Counted from the stretch's first letter, positions 7,468-15,527 are shown. The stretch: 39,841 nucleotides of DNA from Candidatus Blautia faecigallinarum (GCA_019116385.1 DXBU01000044.1:1-39841), one strand, 5' to 3'. Numbers and translations: made by a program. Notes: a model not told the origin generated them from the letters alone.

Positions 7468-7728
7468 ATGGAAACTAGAATTGCGGTGATCGCTATAATT
7501 GTGGAAGACCGGGAGCGAAGCGAAGAGATCAACCAGCTTCTTCATGAATATGGGGAATATATCGTTGGGAGAATGGGGGTTCCCTACCGGGAGAAAAAAC
7601 TCTCTATCATCAGTGTGATACTGGACGCTCCCCAGGAAAAAATCAGCGCCCTTTCCGGCAAGCTGGGTATGATCCCTGGAATTTCCAGCAAAACCCTGTA
7701 TTCTAAGTTTGGAGAAAAGATATCATGA
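7468..7728 (+). CDS. TM1266-family putative regulator of the iron-only hydrogenase system
   Basis: Protein of 86 residues with a ferredoxin-like/ACT-like fold expected for the TM1266 family. The pattern RIAVIAIIVEDRE, then HEYGEYIVGRMGVPYREKKL and ISVILDAP with a C-terminal GMIPGISSKTLYSK is typical. The biochemical role of the family is not settled; it is named for its constant linkage to hydrogenase maturation genes. The start at 7468 follows TAAGGAGG by six bases; an in-frame ATG at 7300 lies upstream of a terminator and is rejected. It overlaps hydE by four bases (ATGA), so the two are translationally coupled. Confidence 0.88.
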   Translation: METRIAVIAIIVEDRERSEEINQLLHEYGEYIVGRMGVPYREKKLSIISVILDAPQEKISALSGKLGMIPGISSKTLYSKFGEKIS

Positions 7729-8762
7729 AAGAGCTGGTCCATAAGCTTTATGAAGAAAAGAAACTTTCTCCAGAAGAATTTTTCCGCCTTTTGTCGGATC
7801 GGACAGAGCAGACAGAAGAATACGCGGAGGACCTGGCAGATCAGGTAAGAAAAGAAAACTATGGGAATGTGATTTTTGTCCGGGGGCTGATCGAATTTAC
7901 CAATTACTGCAGAAACGATTGCTATTACTGCGGGATCCGAAGGAGCAACCATAAGGCTCTGCGGTACCGCCTGTCTTTGGAGGAGATCCTGGATTGCTGC
8001 CGGGAGGGATATTCTTTGGGATTCCGTACCTTTGTCCTTCAAGGCGGGGAAGACGGGTATTTTGCCAGGGATAAGATGGTGGAACTGATCCAGGCAGTCA
8101 AAAGAGAATACCCGGACTGTGCGCTGACTCTTTCTATAGGGGAAAAGTCCCGGGAAGAATATAAGGCCTACAGGCTTGCAGGGGCAGACCGGTACCTTCT
8201 GCGCCATGAAACTGCCGATGAGGAACACTATCGGCTCCTTCATCCAAAGGAATTATCCATAGCACGCAGAAAAGAGTGCCTTTGGAATTTAAAAAAGCTT
8301 GGCTTTCAGACCGGTGCCGGTTTTATGGTAGGCTCTCCCGGCCAGACTGCCGGCACGCTGACAAAGGATTTTCTATTTTTACAAGAGCTTCAGCCTCAGA
8401 TGGTAGGCATAGGACCTTTTATTCCCCATAAAGATACTCCCTTCGCAAAGGAGAAGGCCGGCCTTCTTAGAGATACCCTGTTTTATCTGGCCCTGATCCG
8501 TCTGATGCTGCCCCGGGTTCTGCTTCCCGCCACCACTGCTCTTGGAACGATCCATCCAGAGGGAAGGGAGCTGGGGATCCGATGCGGGGCAAATGTGGTG
8601 ATGCCCAATCTCTCCCCTTCAAAGGTAAGGAAAAAATATATGCTTTATGACAACAAGATCTGTACAGGGGAAGAAGGAGCGGAAGGAATAGAGGATCTAA
8701 AGAAACGGATGGAAAAGATCGGCTGCTTTATTACAGCAGACCGCGGCGATTATAAAGGATAA
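7725..8762 (+). CDS. hydE: FeFe-hydrogenase H-cluster maturase HydE, radical SAM
   Basis: Radical SAM enzyme of 345 residues that acts on an iron-cysteine complex during assembly of the two-iron part of the hydrogenase H-cluster. The 4Fe-4S motif CX3CX2C is at C62, C66 and C69 (CRNDCYYCG). A TIM barrel follows, with the SAM-binding QGGED segment near residue 107. Length matches the family. It overlaps the preceding gene by four bases and is followed by hydG after 19 bases. BioB and ThiH are related folds, but adjacency to HydG and TM1266 supports HydE. Confidence 0.93.
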   Translation: MKELVHKLYEEKKLSPEEFFRLLSDRTEQTEEYAEDLADQVRKENYGNVIFVRGLIEFTNYCRNDCYYCGIRRSNHKALRYRLSLEEILDCCREGYSLGFRTFVLQGGEDGYFARDKMVELIQAVKREYPDCALTLSIGEKSREEYKAYRLAGADRYLLRHETADEEHYRLLHPKELSIARRKECLWNLKKLGFQTGAGFMVGSPGQTAGTLTKDFLFLQELQPQMVGIGPFIPHKDTPFAKEKAGLLRDTLFYLALIRLMLPRVLLPATTALGTIHPEGRELGIRCGANVVMPNLSPSKVRKKYMLYDNKICTGEEGAEGIEDLKKRMEKIGCFITADRGDYKG

Positions 8763-8781
8763 GAAAGAGAGGATCAAAGAT

Positions 8782-10200
8782 ATGTACGACGTTCGTTCAC
8801 CAAAAGCAACAGAATTTATCGACCATCAGGAAATCCTGGATACACTTGCGTACGCCAGGGAAAATAAGGACAATAAAGAGCTGGTCAGCAGCCTGATCGA
8901 AAGAGCGAAGGACTGTAAGGGACTTACACACAGGGAAGCGGCGCTGCTCCTGGAGTGTGAGGATGAAGAGCTTGTAGAAAAAATGTATAAAACGGCAAAA
9001 GAGATCAAACAGAAATTTTACGGGAACCGTATTGTCATGTTTGCTCCCTTGTATCTTTCCAACTATTGTATCAATGGCTGCGTATACTGCCCGTATCATG
9101 CGAAGAACAAACATATCCGAAGAAAAAAACTTACCCAGGAGGAGATCCGCCAGGAAGTGATCGCTCTGCAGGATATGGGACATAAGCGCCTGGCTCTGGA
9201 AACTGGTGAGGACCCGGTGAACAATCCCATTGAATATGTGCTGGAGAGCATCAAGACCATCTACAGCATTAAGCATAAAAACGGGGCGATCCGCCGGGTA
9301 AACGTGAATATTGCTGCTACTACGGTGGAAAACTACAAAAAATTAAAAGAAGCAGGGATCGGCACCTATATTCTCTTCCAGGAAACTTACAATAAGGAAA
9401 GTTACGAAGCCCTTCATCCCACAGGGCCAAAGAGCGATTACGCCTATCATACAGAAGCCATGGACCGGGCGATGGAAGCCGGGATCGATGATGTAGGCTG
9501 CGGCGTTTTGTTTGGACTGGAAACTTACCGGTATGATTTCGTTGGTATCTTAATGCACGCAGAGCATCTGGAAGCCCGCTTCGGGGTAGGGCCTCATACT
9601 ATCAGCGTGCCTCGTGTCTGTCCGGCGGACGATATCGACACGGCAGACTTTTCCAACGCGGTTCCTGATGAGGTATTCCAGAAGATCGTGGCGGTGATCC
9701 GTATTGCAGTGCCCTATACCGGCATGATCATATCCACCAGGGAATCCGCAAAGTGCAGAGAACGCGTGCTGGATCTTGGTATTTCCCAGATCAGCGGCGG
9801 ATCCAGGACCTCTGTAGGCGGATATGTGGAGGAAGAGAAGATCGAAGAAAATTCCGCACAGTTTGACGTAAGCGACAGAAGGACACTGGACCAAGTGGTT
9901 AATTGGCTTTTGGATCTGGGATATATCCCAAGCTTTTGTACGGCCTGCTACCGGGAGGGCCGGACCGGCGACCGGTTCATGTCTCTGGTAAAAGCAGGAC
10001 AGATCGCAAACTGCTGTCATCCCAACGCGCTGATGACTCTTAAGGAATATCTGGAAGATTACGCTTCCCCGGATACAAAAAAGAAAGGTCTCGCTGTTAT
10101 TGAACGGGAGCTTATGAATGTGGAAAGAGAAAAAACAAGGGAAATCTGTAGAAAGCATTTAAAAGAAATCGAAGAAGGCCAGAGAGACTTCCGTTTTTGA
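8782..10200 (+). CDS. hydG: FeFe-hydrogenase H-cluster maturase HydG, radical SAM tyrosine lyase
   Basis: Enzyme of 472 residues that splits tyrosine into p-cresol, carbon monoxide and cyanide, and builds the Fe(CO)2CN unit for the H-cluster. The N-terminal cluster motif CX3CX2C is C96, C100, C103 (CINGCVYC). The second cluster motif CX2CX22C is C386, C389 and C412 (CTACYREGRTGDR to ANCCHPNAL), which separates HydG from its relative ThiH. It is the last gene of the operon; the third maturase, HydF, and the hydrogenase itself are not in the window. Confidence 0.95.
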   Translation: MYDVRSPKATEFIDHQEILDTLAYARENKDNKELVSSLIERAKDCKGLTHREAALLLECEDEELVEKMYKTAKEIKQKFYGNRIVMFAPLYLSNYCINGCVYCPYHAKNKHIRRKKLTQEEIRQEVIALQDMGHKRLALETGEDPVNNPIEYVLESIKTIYSIKHKNGAIRRVNVNIAATTVENYKKLKEAGIGTYILFQETYNKESYEALHPTGPKSDYAYHTEAMDRAMEAGIDDVGCGVLFGLETYRYDFVGILMHAEHLEARFGVGPHTISVPRVCPADDIDTADFSNAVPDEVFQKIVAVIRIAVPYTGMIISTRESAKCRERVLDLGISQISGGSRTSVGGYVEEEKIEENSAQFDVSDRRTLDQVVNWLLDLGYIPSFCTACYREGRTGDRFMSLVKAGQIANCCHPNALMTLKEYLEDYASPDTKKKGLAVIERELMNVEREKTREICRKHLKEIEEGQRDFRF

Positions 10201-10230
10201 CAAAGGAGAGGCTGCTGTCAGAAAAAACAC

Positions 10231-10259
10231 TTGCATAACAAAGTAGGATAAGGTATAGT
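10231..10259 (+). promoter_or_regulatory. Sigma-A promoter of the SH3 lipoprotein gene
   Basis: TTGCAT at 10231-10236 and TATAGT at 10254-10259, separated by 17 bases. It lies 31 bases after the hydG stop and gives a leader of about 80 bases. Confidence 0.7.
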
Positions 10260-10347
10260 TGTGGTAAAATGCAGGTTAAGTAAAGCAAATACTTGCCTGA
10301 AATCCTATGAATCAAACACAGCATCATGTGTTAAAGGAGGAACTATC

Positions 10348-10812
10348 ATGAAGAAATGCAGGTTGCTGATTCTGCTGATGGGACTGGCCTTGTTTGTCCC
10401 GGGCTGCGGTTTTGACGACAGTGAGGACTCCACAGTGGTAGTGATCGAAGCTACTCCCACTCCTGAGCCTACGCCCACACCTGCGGTTACGCCCACTCCT
10501 GCGGCTACCCCAACTCCGGCTCCGGTTATTGAACAGACGGCCAGCGGTGTAAATATTGAAAAACGGGAAGGCACCTATGTGGCGGCTGCTCCCCTTAACC
10601 TGCGCGCAGACTGCAGCGCGGAGGCAGAACTGGTAGGATCTGTTCCAGAAGGAACGGAGCTTACAAGTACCGGTGTAAGCGATACCGGATGGATCGAAGT
10701 GGTATATAATGGACATACCTGCTACGTAAGCGGGGATTATGTGACCCAGACCCAGACATCTGGAGATACCCAGGCAGCAGGCACGGCAGATGGTGCCGCA
10801 GTACAGCAGTAA
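10348..10812 (+). CDS. SH3-domain lipoprotein with Pro-Thr linker
   Basis: Predicted surface lipoprotein of 154 residues. A signal peptide with a lipobox (LFVPGC, modified cysteine C20) is followed by a low-complexity linker of repeated Thr-Pro units (about 35-65), likely spanning the wall. A bacterial SH3-like domain (about 72-132) follows, with the typical LNLRADCSAEAELVGSVPEG start and GWIEVVYNG strand. Such domains usually bind peptidoglycan or peptides. The start at 10348 follows AAAGGAGGA; the upstream in-frame ATG at 10261 would hide the signal peptide. The tail is Gln/Thr/Ala-rich. No enzyme domain is present. Confidence 0.85.
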   Translation: MKKCRLLILLMGLALFVPGCGFDDSEDSTVVVIEATPTPEPTPTPAVTPTPAATPTPAPVIEQTASGVNIEKREGTYVAAAPLNLRADCSAEAELVGSVPEGTELTSTGVSDTGWIEVVYNGHTCYVSGDYVTQTQTSGDTQAAGTADGAAVQQ

Positions 10813-10824
10813 AAAACAAAAAAG

Positions 10825-10867
10825 AAAGGACAGACCCTCCGGAAAATTTCCGGATGGCCTGTCCTTT
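10825..10867. terminator. Bidirectional intrinsic terminator
   Basis: AAAGGACAG (10825-10833) pairs with CTGTCCTTT (10859-10867) around an inner CCGGAAAATTTCCGG hairpin. T runs follow on the plus strand and, read backwards, on the minus strand (TTTCTTTTTTG). It serves the SH3 lipoprotein gene and the convergent luxS, whose stop codon is directly adjacent. Confidence 0.85.
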
Positions 10868-11347
10868 TTAGCTGGGATAAACCAGTCTGTCTGGTGTGAT
10901 GGATAAGAGAACCTCATCCAGATACTTTTTAGCCAGATATTTTGCCATAGGGAGATTCATGTCCAGATAGTTTCCGCAGTCTTTGGCAGATGCGCCGGGG
11001 ATCTCTCCCTCATAATCACGGATAAAGGTGAAGGTTTCAATGAGCACAGGGAGGATGTCCCGGGAAGAATAGTCTCCATTTACAAGGAGATAGTTTCCGG
11101 TACGGCAGCCCATAGGTCCCCAGTAGATGATCCGGGGTCCCCATTCTTTGTGGTTGCGCAGAAATGTGGCTGCCAGATGTTCAATGGCGTGAAGCTCTGC
11201 GGTATTCATGACCGGCTCGTCATTGGGAGAAGTCATGCGGATGTCAAAGGTGGTGATGACGCTGCCGCCTATGGAATCCTTGCGGGATACATACACCCCT
11301 GGTTTCAGGCGGATGTGGTCTATGGTAAAGCTGGTTATTTTTTCCAT
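10868..11347 (-). CDS. luxS: S-ribosylhomocysteine lyase LuxS
   Basis: Metalloenzyme of 159 residues that cleaves S-ribosylhomocysteine to homocysteine and the AI-2 precursor DPD, part of the activated methyl cycle. The metal ligands are H53, H57 (HAIEH) and C124 (AKDCGNY); E56 is the catalytic base, and C81 lies in GPMGCRTG. The start at 11347 (MEKITSFTIDH) follows AAAGGAGC; a longer in-frame start at 11377 would cover that ribosome binding site. It is monocistronic with its own promoter and terminator. AI-2 signalling versus plain recycling cannot be decided here. Confidence 0.95.
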   Translation of the reverse strand: MEKITSFTIDHIRLKPGVYVSRKDSIGGSVITTFDIRMTSPNDEPVMNTAELHAIEHLAATFLRNHKEWGPRIIYWGPMGCRTGNYLLVNGDYSSRDILPVLIETFTFIRDYEGEIPGASAKDCGNYLDMNLPMAKYLAKKYLDEVLLSITPDRLVYPS

Positions 11348-11364
11348 AAGAATAAGCTCCTTTC

Positions 11365-11393
11365 CGCAGGATAACAAAAAACCTGCGTTTTTT
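11365..11393 (+). terminator. Hairpin with T6 tail at the luxS 5' end, plus strand
   Basis: CGCAGG (11365-11370) pairs with CCTGCG (11382-11387) and TTTTTT follows (11388-11393). On the plus strand this is an intrinsic-terminator shape facing trpS and would stop antisense transcription out of luxS. On the minus strand the same hairpin lies in the luxS leader just before the ribosome binding site. Confidence 0.5.
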
Positions 11394-11407
11394 CTTTGTC
11401 TGTCCCT

Positions 11408-11437
11408 ATTTTAGCAGAAGGAGATGCCCCTTGGCAA
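11408..11437 (-). promoter_or_regulatory. Sigma-A promoter of luxS
   Basis: Minus strand TTGCCA (11437-11432), an 18-base spacer and TAAAAT (11413-11408). The transcript would start about 50 bases before the luxS ATG. Confidence 0.6.
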
Positions 11438-11445
11438 GGAAGGAT

Positions 11446-11474
11446 TTGACTTTGAAGGGACAGGGTGCTAAACT
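11446..11474 (+). promoter_or_regulatory. Sigma-A promoter of trpS
   Basis: TTGACT at 11446-11451, a 17-base spacer and TAAACT at 11469-11474. The transcript would begin near 11481 and carry a leader of about 90 bases with two hairpins (11490-11509 and 11513-11543). No T-box sequence is present in that leader. Confidence 0.65.
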
Positions 11475-11569
11475 ATCGCTATGTGAAAGTTTGGAAGAGC
11501 GTTTCCAAAAAACCTTACCGGCCCACTATGTGCCATAGTAAGGAGGAAAAGACTGGAGGATGAAATAAA

Positions 11570-12574
11570 ATGATAGACGGAAAAAAAGTATTATTCAGCG
11601 GCATGCAGGCAACTGGAAACCTGACTTTGGGCAATTATCTTGGGGCATTGAAAAATTGGGTATCCTTAAGCGATGAGTATGAATGTTTCTACAGCGTTGT
11701 GGATATGCATTCCATTACCATCCGCCAGGATCCATCTGAATTCCGCCGCCGGGCGCGCAATCTTTTGACCCTCTATATCGCGGCAGGCCTGGATCCGGAG
11801 AAAAACTGCATTTATTATCAGTCCCATGTTTCCGGCCATGCGGAACTGGCCTGGATCTTAAACTGTTTTACTTATATGGGCGAATTGAACCGCATGACCC
11901 AGTTTAAGGATAAAGCTGCAAAACATGCGGATAATATCAATGCCGGACTTTTTACCTATCCGGTGCTGATGGCGGCGGATATCCTTCTTTATCAGGCGGA
12001 TGTGGTTCCTGTGGGTGTGGACCAGATGCAGCACCTGGAGCTTACCAGAAATATCGCAGAGCGTTTCAACAACATTTACGGGGAGGTCTTTACGGTTCCG
12101 GAGGCATACATCGGAAAAGTAGGAGCGAAGATCATGAGCCTTCAGGATCCATCAAAGAAGATGTCCAAATCCGATGAGAATCCCAACGCCAGCATTTACC
12201 TTATGGATGATCCGGATACGATCATGCGCAAATGCAAACGTGCAGTAACAGACTCCGAAGGATGCATCTGCTACCGGGACGAACAGCCGGGGATTAAAAA
12301 TCTGATCGATATTTACAGCGCCTGCACCGGAAAAACTCCCCAGGAGACAGTAAAAGAGTTTGAAGGAAAAGGCTACGGGGAATTAAAACCGGCAGTAGGG
12401 GAAGCGGTGATCAGTGTGCTCCGTCCGCTTCAGGAGGAATTTGCCCGGCTGAGTAAAGATAAGGCTTATCTGGATTCCATGATCAAAGCCAACGCAGAAA
12501 AGGCAGGCTATTATGCTGCCAAGACCCTTCGCAAGGTACAGCGTAAGGTAGGATTTCCTGACCGGATCCGATAA
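11570..12574 (+). CDS. trpS: Tryptophanyl-tRNA synthetase
   Basis: Class I aminoacyl-tRNA synthetase of 334 residues that charges tRNA-Trp. The HIGH-type signature is seen as TGNLTLGNYLG near residues 16-26, and the KMSKS loop as KKMSKSDEN near 200. The Rossmann fold and anticodon-binding helices occupy the usual family length. The ribosome binding site GGAGGA lies nine bases before the ATG. A second SD-like AAGGAGG at 11540-11546 sits in the leader hairpin and is too far upstream to be used. It is monocistronic. Confidence 0.96.
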   Translation: MIDGKKVLFSGMQATGNLTLGNYLGALKNWVSLSDEYECFYSVVDMHSITIRQDPSEFRRRARNLLTLYIAAGLDPEKNCIYYQSHVSGHAELAWILNCFTYMGELNRMTQFKDKAAKHADNINAGLFTYPVLMAADILLYQADVVPVGVDQMQHLELTRNIAERFNNIYGEVFTVPEAYIGKVGAKIMSLQDPSKKMSKSDENPNASIYLMDDPDTIMRKCKRAVTDSEGCICYRDEQPGIKNLIDIYSACTGKTPQETVKEFEGKGYGELKPAVGEAVISVLRPLQEEFARLSKDKAYLDSMIKANAEKAGYYAAKTLRKVQRKVGFPDRIR

Positions 12575-12601
12575 GAAAATCTGAAATTTCTGTGAAATAA
12601 A

Positions 12602-12629
12602 TTGTTTTTTTGAGGGTATCCTGTATAAT
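12602..12629 (+). promoter_or_regulatory. Sigma-A promoter of the cyclophilin lipoprotein gene
   Basis: TTGTTT at 12602-12607, a 16-base spacer and TATAAT at 12624-12629. The leader contains a small ACAGGCA/TGCCTGT hairpin before the ribosome binding site. Confidence 0.6.
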
Positions 12630-12704
12630 GAAATTCAAAATGCGTACAGGCATTTCCCATTCCTGCCTGTGCAGGAAAAGAAAATGAAATCGGAGGCAGA
12701 AACA

Positions 12705-13526
12705 ATGAAAAGAAAGATCGCGGCAGTGTTTTGTGCCGCAGCACTTACCTCAGTGATGCTCGCTGGATGCGGTACGGAAGGCGGAGCGGAAGACACACAG
12801 ACAGAGGAAACGGCGGAAACTACAGAAGAAGCGGCCGAAGAAGATACACAGGATGAAGCAGAAGAGCAGACAGAGGGAAGCGGACAGACTGCTGTAGATG
12901 AAGAAACAGCCAAAGAAGCTGTGGGCGAAGAGGAAGCAGAGGCAGCAGGCTTTTCAGACGGTTCCCAGAAAGACGCCGCTGATGGAGAAAGCGCCCAGAG
13001 CGCAGAACTGGATACCAGCGAGCCTTTGACCGGGATCCATCACGCCCAGATCCAGGTGCAGGATTACGGTACCATCCAGGTGGAACTGGATGCAGATACC
13101 GCACCGATCACGGTCACAAACTTTGTCAAGCTTGCCCAAGAGAATTTTTATGACGGTCTGACCTTCCATCGTATCATAGAAGGATTTATGATCCAGGGCG
13201 GAGACCCAAATGGCGATGGGACCGGCGGCTCAGAAGAGAATATTACCGGGGAATTTTCCTCCAACGGCATTGAAAATGACATTTCCCATGAGCGGGGCGT
13301 GATCTCCATGGCCCGGGCATCGGATCCGGACAGCGGAAGTTCCCAGTTCTTTATCGTACAGGCTGACAGCCAGTATCTGGACGGAGATTATGCAGCCTTC
13401 GGACATGTGACAGAAGGCATGGACGTGGTCGACCAGATCTGTGCCGATGCAGAGCCTACCGATGGAAATGGCTCTATTGCAGCAGACGCGCAGCCGGTGA
13501 TCGAAAGCATTGTGATCCTTGACTAA
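12705..13526 (+). CDS. Lipoprotein peptidyl-prolyl cis-trans isomerase (cyclophilin type)
   Basis: Predicted membrane-anchored, extracytoplasmic protein of 273 residues. The lipobox VMLAGC places the lipid on C22. A strongly acidic, Glu/Thr/Ala-rich low-complexity linker spans about 25-100, and a cyclophilin domain follows from about 108 to the end. The catalytic pattern is visible in FHRIIEGFMIQGGDP, SGSSQFFIV and FGHVTEGMDVVD. It would speed proline isomerisation in exported proteins. The start at 12705 follows CGGAGG; an in-frame ATG at 12669 would add twelve hydrophilic residues before the signal peptide. Only four bases separate its stop from the convergent mnmM. Confidence 0.92.
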   Translation: MKRKIAAVFCAAALTSVMLAGCGTEGGAEDTQTEETAETTEEAAEEDTQDEAEEQTEGSGQTAVDEETAKEAVGEEEAEAAGFSDGSQKDAADGESAQSAELDTSEPLTGIHHAQIQVQDYGTIQVELDADTAPITVTNFVKLAQENFYDGLTFHRIIEGFMIQGGDPNGDGTGGSEENITGEFSSNGIENDISHERGVISMARASDPDSGSSQFFIVQADSQYLDGDYAAFGHVTEGMDVVDQICADAEPTDGNGSIAADAQPVIESIVILD

Positions 13527-13530
13527 AGAC

Positions 13531-14094
13531 CTACAGCTTGATCACCAGTACAGGGACCGGCGGATGGTTGGGACGATTATAATAGTCGCTCTTTATGACT
13601 AGAAAGCGGCGGGGCGGAAGCTTTTTTAACCAGGAGAGGATGGCATCCTTTTCTTCAAAGCCTGAGTCCCCTCCGCTGTAAATACAAAGAGACAGGAGCC
13701 CTCCTTTCTGCAAAAGGGAAAGGGATCGCTCTAAAGCCGGTATACTGGTTTCCGCTTTTGTGGCTGTTTCATGGCTCCCGCCTGGAAGATAGCCAAAATT
13801 AAAAACAATGCAGCTTACAGATCCTTCCCGGGCATATTTGGCCATGTTTGTATGGGAATCCAGAATCAGAGAATAATTTAAGGGGGCGCCTGCGGCAAGC
13901 AGGCGTTCTTTTGTTTTTTCCAGGGCGGATCTTTGGATGTCAAAAGCGAGGACCCGTCCATTTTCTTCACAGAGCCGGCTCAAAAGAAGGGTGTCGTTCC
14001 CATTTCCCATGGTAGCGTCGATGCAGAGATCCCCCGGATGGACCTGGCGGCTTATAAAATGGGCGCACCATTGCGTGATCTGTATATTTTCCAT
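13531..14094 (-). CDS. mnmM: MnmM (YtqB) tRNA 5-methylaminomethyl-uridine methyltransferase
   Basis: Class I SAM-dependent methyltransferase of 187 residues. The SAM-binding motif is DATMGNGNDTLLL (about 26-38), followed by acidic strand end AFDIQ. The signature VFNFGYLPGGSHE (about 97-109) is characteristic of the YtqB group, shown in Bacillus subtilis to methylate nm5s2U34 in tRNA. The C-terminal YNRPNHPPVP motif also fits. The start follows AAGGAGG. It is divergent from coaBC, with a -10 hexamer TATAAT (14135-14130 on the minus strand) but no clear -35. Confidence 0.85.
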   Translation of the reverse strand: MENIQITQWCAHFISRQVHPGDLCIDATMGNGNDTLLLSRLCEENGRVLAFDIQRSALEKTKERLLAAGAPLNYSLILDSHTNMAKYAREGSVSCIVFNFGYLPGGSHETATKAETSIPALERSLSLLQKGGLLSLCIYSGGDSGFEEKDAILSWLKKLPPRRFLVIKSDYYNRPNHPPVPVLVIKL

Positions 14095-14185
14095 TGCAGC
14101 CTCCTTATTGCTGAAAGTTCTAAGGGTATTATACCGGATACCCTGGGGAAATGGTGTATAAAAAAAGAAACAGGGGAAAAATCCG

Positions 14186-14214
14186 TTGCCACAGGGAACT
14201 TTTTCGTCTATAAT
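14186..14214 (+). promoter_or_regulatory. Sigma-A promoter of the coaBC cluster
   Basis: TTGCCA at 14186-14191 and a perfect TATAAT at 14209-14214 with a 17-base spacer. Transcription would begin about 27 bases before the start codon of coaBC. Confidence 0.75.
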
Positions 14215-14247
14215 ACATCAGGAAAGAAATACAAGGAGGAGATGGAT

Positions 14248-15444
14248 GTGTTAAAGGGAAAGACCATTCTTCTGGGCGTGACCGGAAGCATTGCGGCGTA
14301 TAAGGCGGCATATCTGGCAAGCGCACTGGTGAAGCTTCATGCAGACGTACATGTGCTTATGACAAAAAATGCGCTGAATTTTATAAATCCGATCACCTTT
14401 GAAACGCTGACGGGAAATAAGTGCCTGACCGATACCTTTGACCGGAATTTTCAGTTCCAGGTAGAGCATGTTTCCATTGCCAAGCTGGCAGACGCGGTGA
14501 TGATCGCTCCTGCAAGCGCAGATGTGATCGGAAAGCTGGCTCATGGGATCGCGGACGATATGCTCACCACCACTATCCTGGCCTGCAAATGTCCCAAAAT
14601 CCTTTCACCGGCTATGAATACCAATATGTATGAAAATCCCATCGTGCAGGACAACCTAAAACTTCTGGCACGTTACGGATTTGAGATCGTAGAGCCGGCA
14701 AAGGGCCATCTTGCCTGCGGAGATACCGGAAAGGGAAAGATGCCGGAACCCCAGGAACTCCTTAACTATATTTTAAAGGCGGCCGCTTTTCCCAAAACCC
14801 TTCAGGGAAAGAAAGTCCTGGTAACTGCCGGGCCTACCCAGGAATCAGCGGATCCGGTGCGGTTCCTTACCAATCATTCCTCGGGAAAGATGGGGTACGC
14901 ACTAGCCAAAATGGCCATGCTGAAGGGGGCGGAGGTGACCCTTATAAGCGGGCCGGTTTCCATCGCGCCGCCGCCTTTTGTAAAAGTGATCCCTGTGGTC
15001 TCCGCCCGGGATATGTTTCAGGCAGTGACAAAAATAAGCGGGGAACAGGATATTATCATCAAGGCCGCTGCAGTAGCAGATTACCGGCCGGCTGAGGTCA
15101 GCCCGGAAAAAATAAAAAAACACGATGAAGAGCTGAGTATGAAACTGGAACGGACAGAAGATATCCTTCAGTATCTGGGAGAGCATAAACGTCCGGGACA
15201 GTTTTTGTGCGGCTTTTCTATGGAAACTGAAAATATGCTTGGTAATTCCAGGGCGAAGCTTGAAAAAAAGCATCTGGATATGGTGGCGGCAAACAATCTC
15301 AAGGTTCCCGGCGCCGGATTCCAGGGCGACACCAATGTGATCACCCTGATTACACAGGATGAGGACGTATCACTCACGCTTATGAGCAAAGAGGATGCAG
15401 CCGTAAAGATCCTGGATAAGATCCTCTCTCTTATGGAGGATTGA
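14248..15444 (+). CDS. coaBC: Bifunctional phosphopantothenoylcysteine decarboxylase / phosphopantothenate-cysteine ligase
   Basis: Flavoprotein of 398 residues that performs two successive steps of coenzyme A synthesis. The CoaC half (1-180) has GVTGSIAAYKA, the catalytic histidine region VEHVSIAKL, PAMNTNMYENP and the ACGDTGKGKMPE flap. The CoaB half (about 187-398) has VTAGPTQESADPVRFLTNHSSGKMG and AAAVADYRP. The GTG at 14248 lies eight bases after AAGGAGG and gives the usual MLKGKT start; ATG at 14242 is only two bases from that site but adds just two residues. It opens a cluster with an ECF transporter component and coaX. Confidence 0.94.
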   Translation: MLKGKTILLGVTGSIAAYKAAYLASALVKLHADVHVLMTKNALNFINPITFETLTGNKCLTDTFDRNFQFQVEHVSIAKLADAVMIAPASADVIGKLAHGIADDMLTTTILACKCPKILSPAMNTNMYENPIVQDNLKLLARYGFEIVEPAKGHLACGDTGKGKMPEPQELLNYILKAAAFPKTLQGKKVLVTAGPTQESADPVRFLTNHSSGKMGYALAKMAMLKGAEVTLISGPVSIAPPPFVKVIPVVSARDMFQAVTKISGEQDIIIKAAAVADYRPAEVSPEKIKKHDEELSMKLERTEDILQYLGEHKRPGQFLCGFSMETENMLGNSRAKLEKKHLDMVAANNLKVPGAGFQGDTNVITLITQDEDVSLTLMSKEDAAVKILDKILSLMED

Positions 15445-15445
15445 A

Positions 15446-15527
15446 GCCCGTAAACCCAAAAGGCCGGGCATAAAAAACAAAATCTGTGCCCATAAGGCCT
15501 GTATGTATTGTATCCGCAGAAGGCGGA
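15446..15527 (+). promoter_or_regulatory. Hairpin-rich leader between coaBC and the ECF gene
   Basis: AGGCCGGGCA (15461-15470) can pair with TGCCC (15487-15491) and GGCCT (15496-15500), leaving a bulged ATAA. CGGGC (15465-15469) could instead pair with GCCCG (15446-15450). A third small hairpin, TCCGC/GCGGA, follows near 15513. The two larger pairings exclude each other, as in a switch. There is no T tract. It is not recognised as a known riboswitch. Confidence 0.3.

Noticed and set aside
10444..10545. Tandem repeat encoding Thr-Pro units considered as a CRISPR or satellite
   Set aside because: The repeats are in frame, degenerate and encode a proline-rich linker of a lipoprotein.
13933..14247. 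N-terminal extension of coaBC
   Set aside because: It runs antisense through mnmM and upstream of the promoter at 14186-14214; the conserved start MLKGKT lies at 14248.
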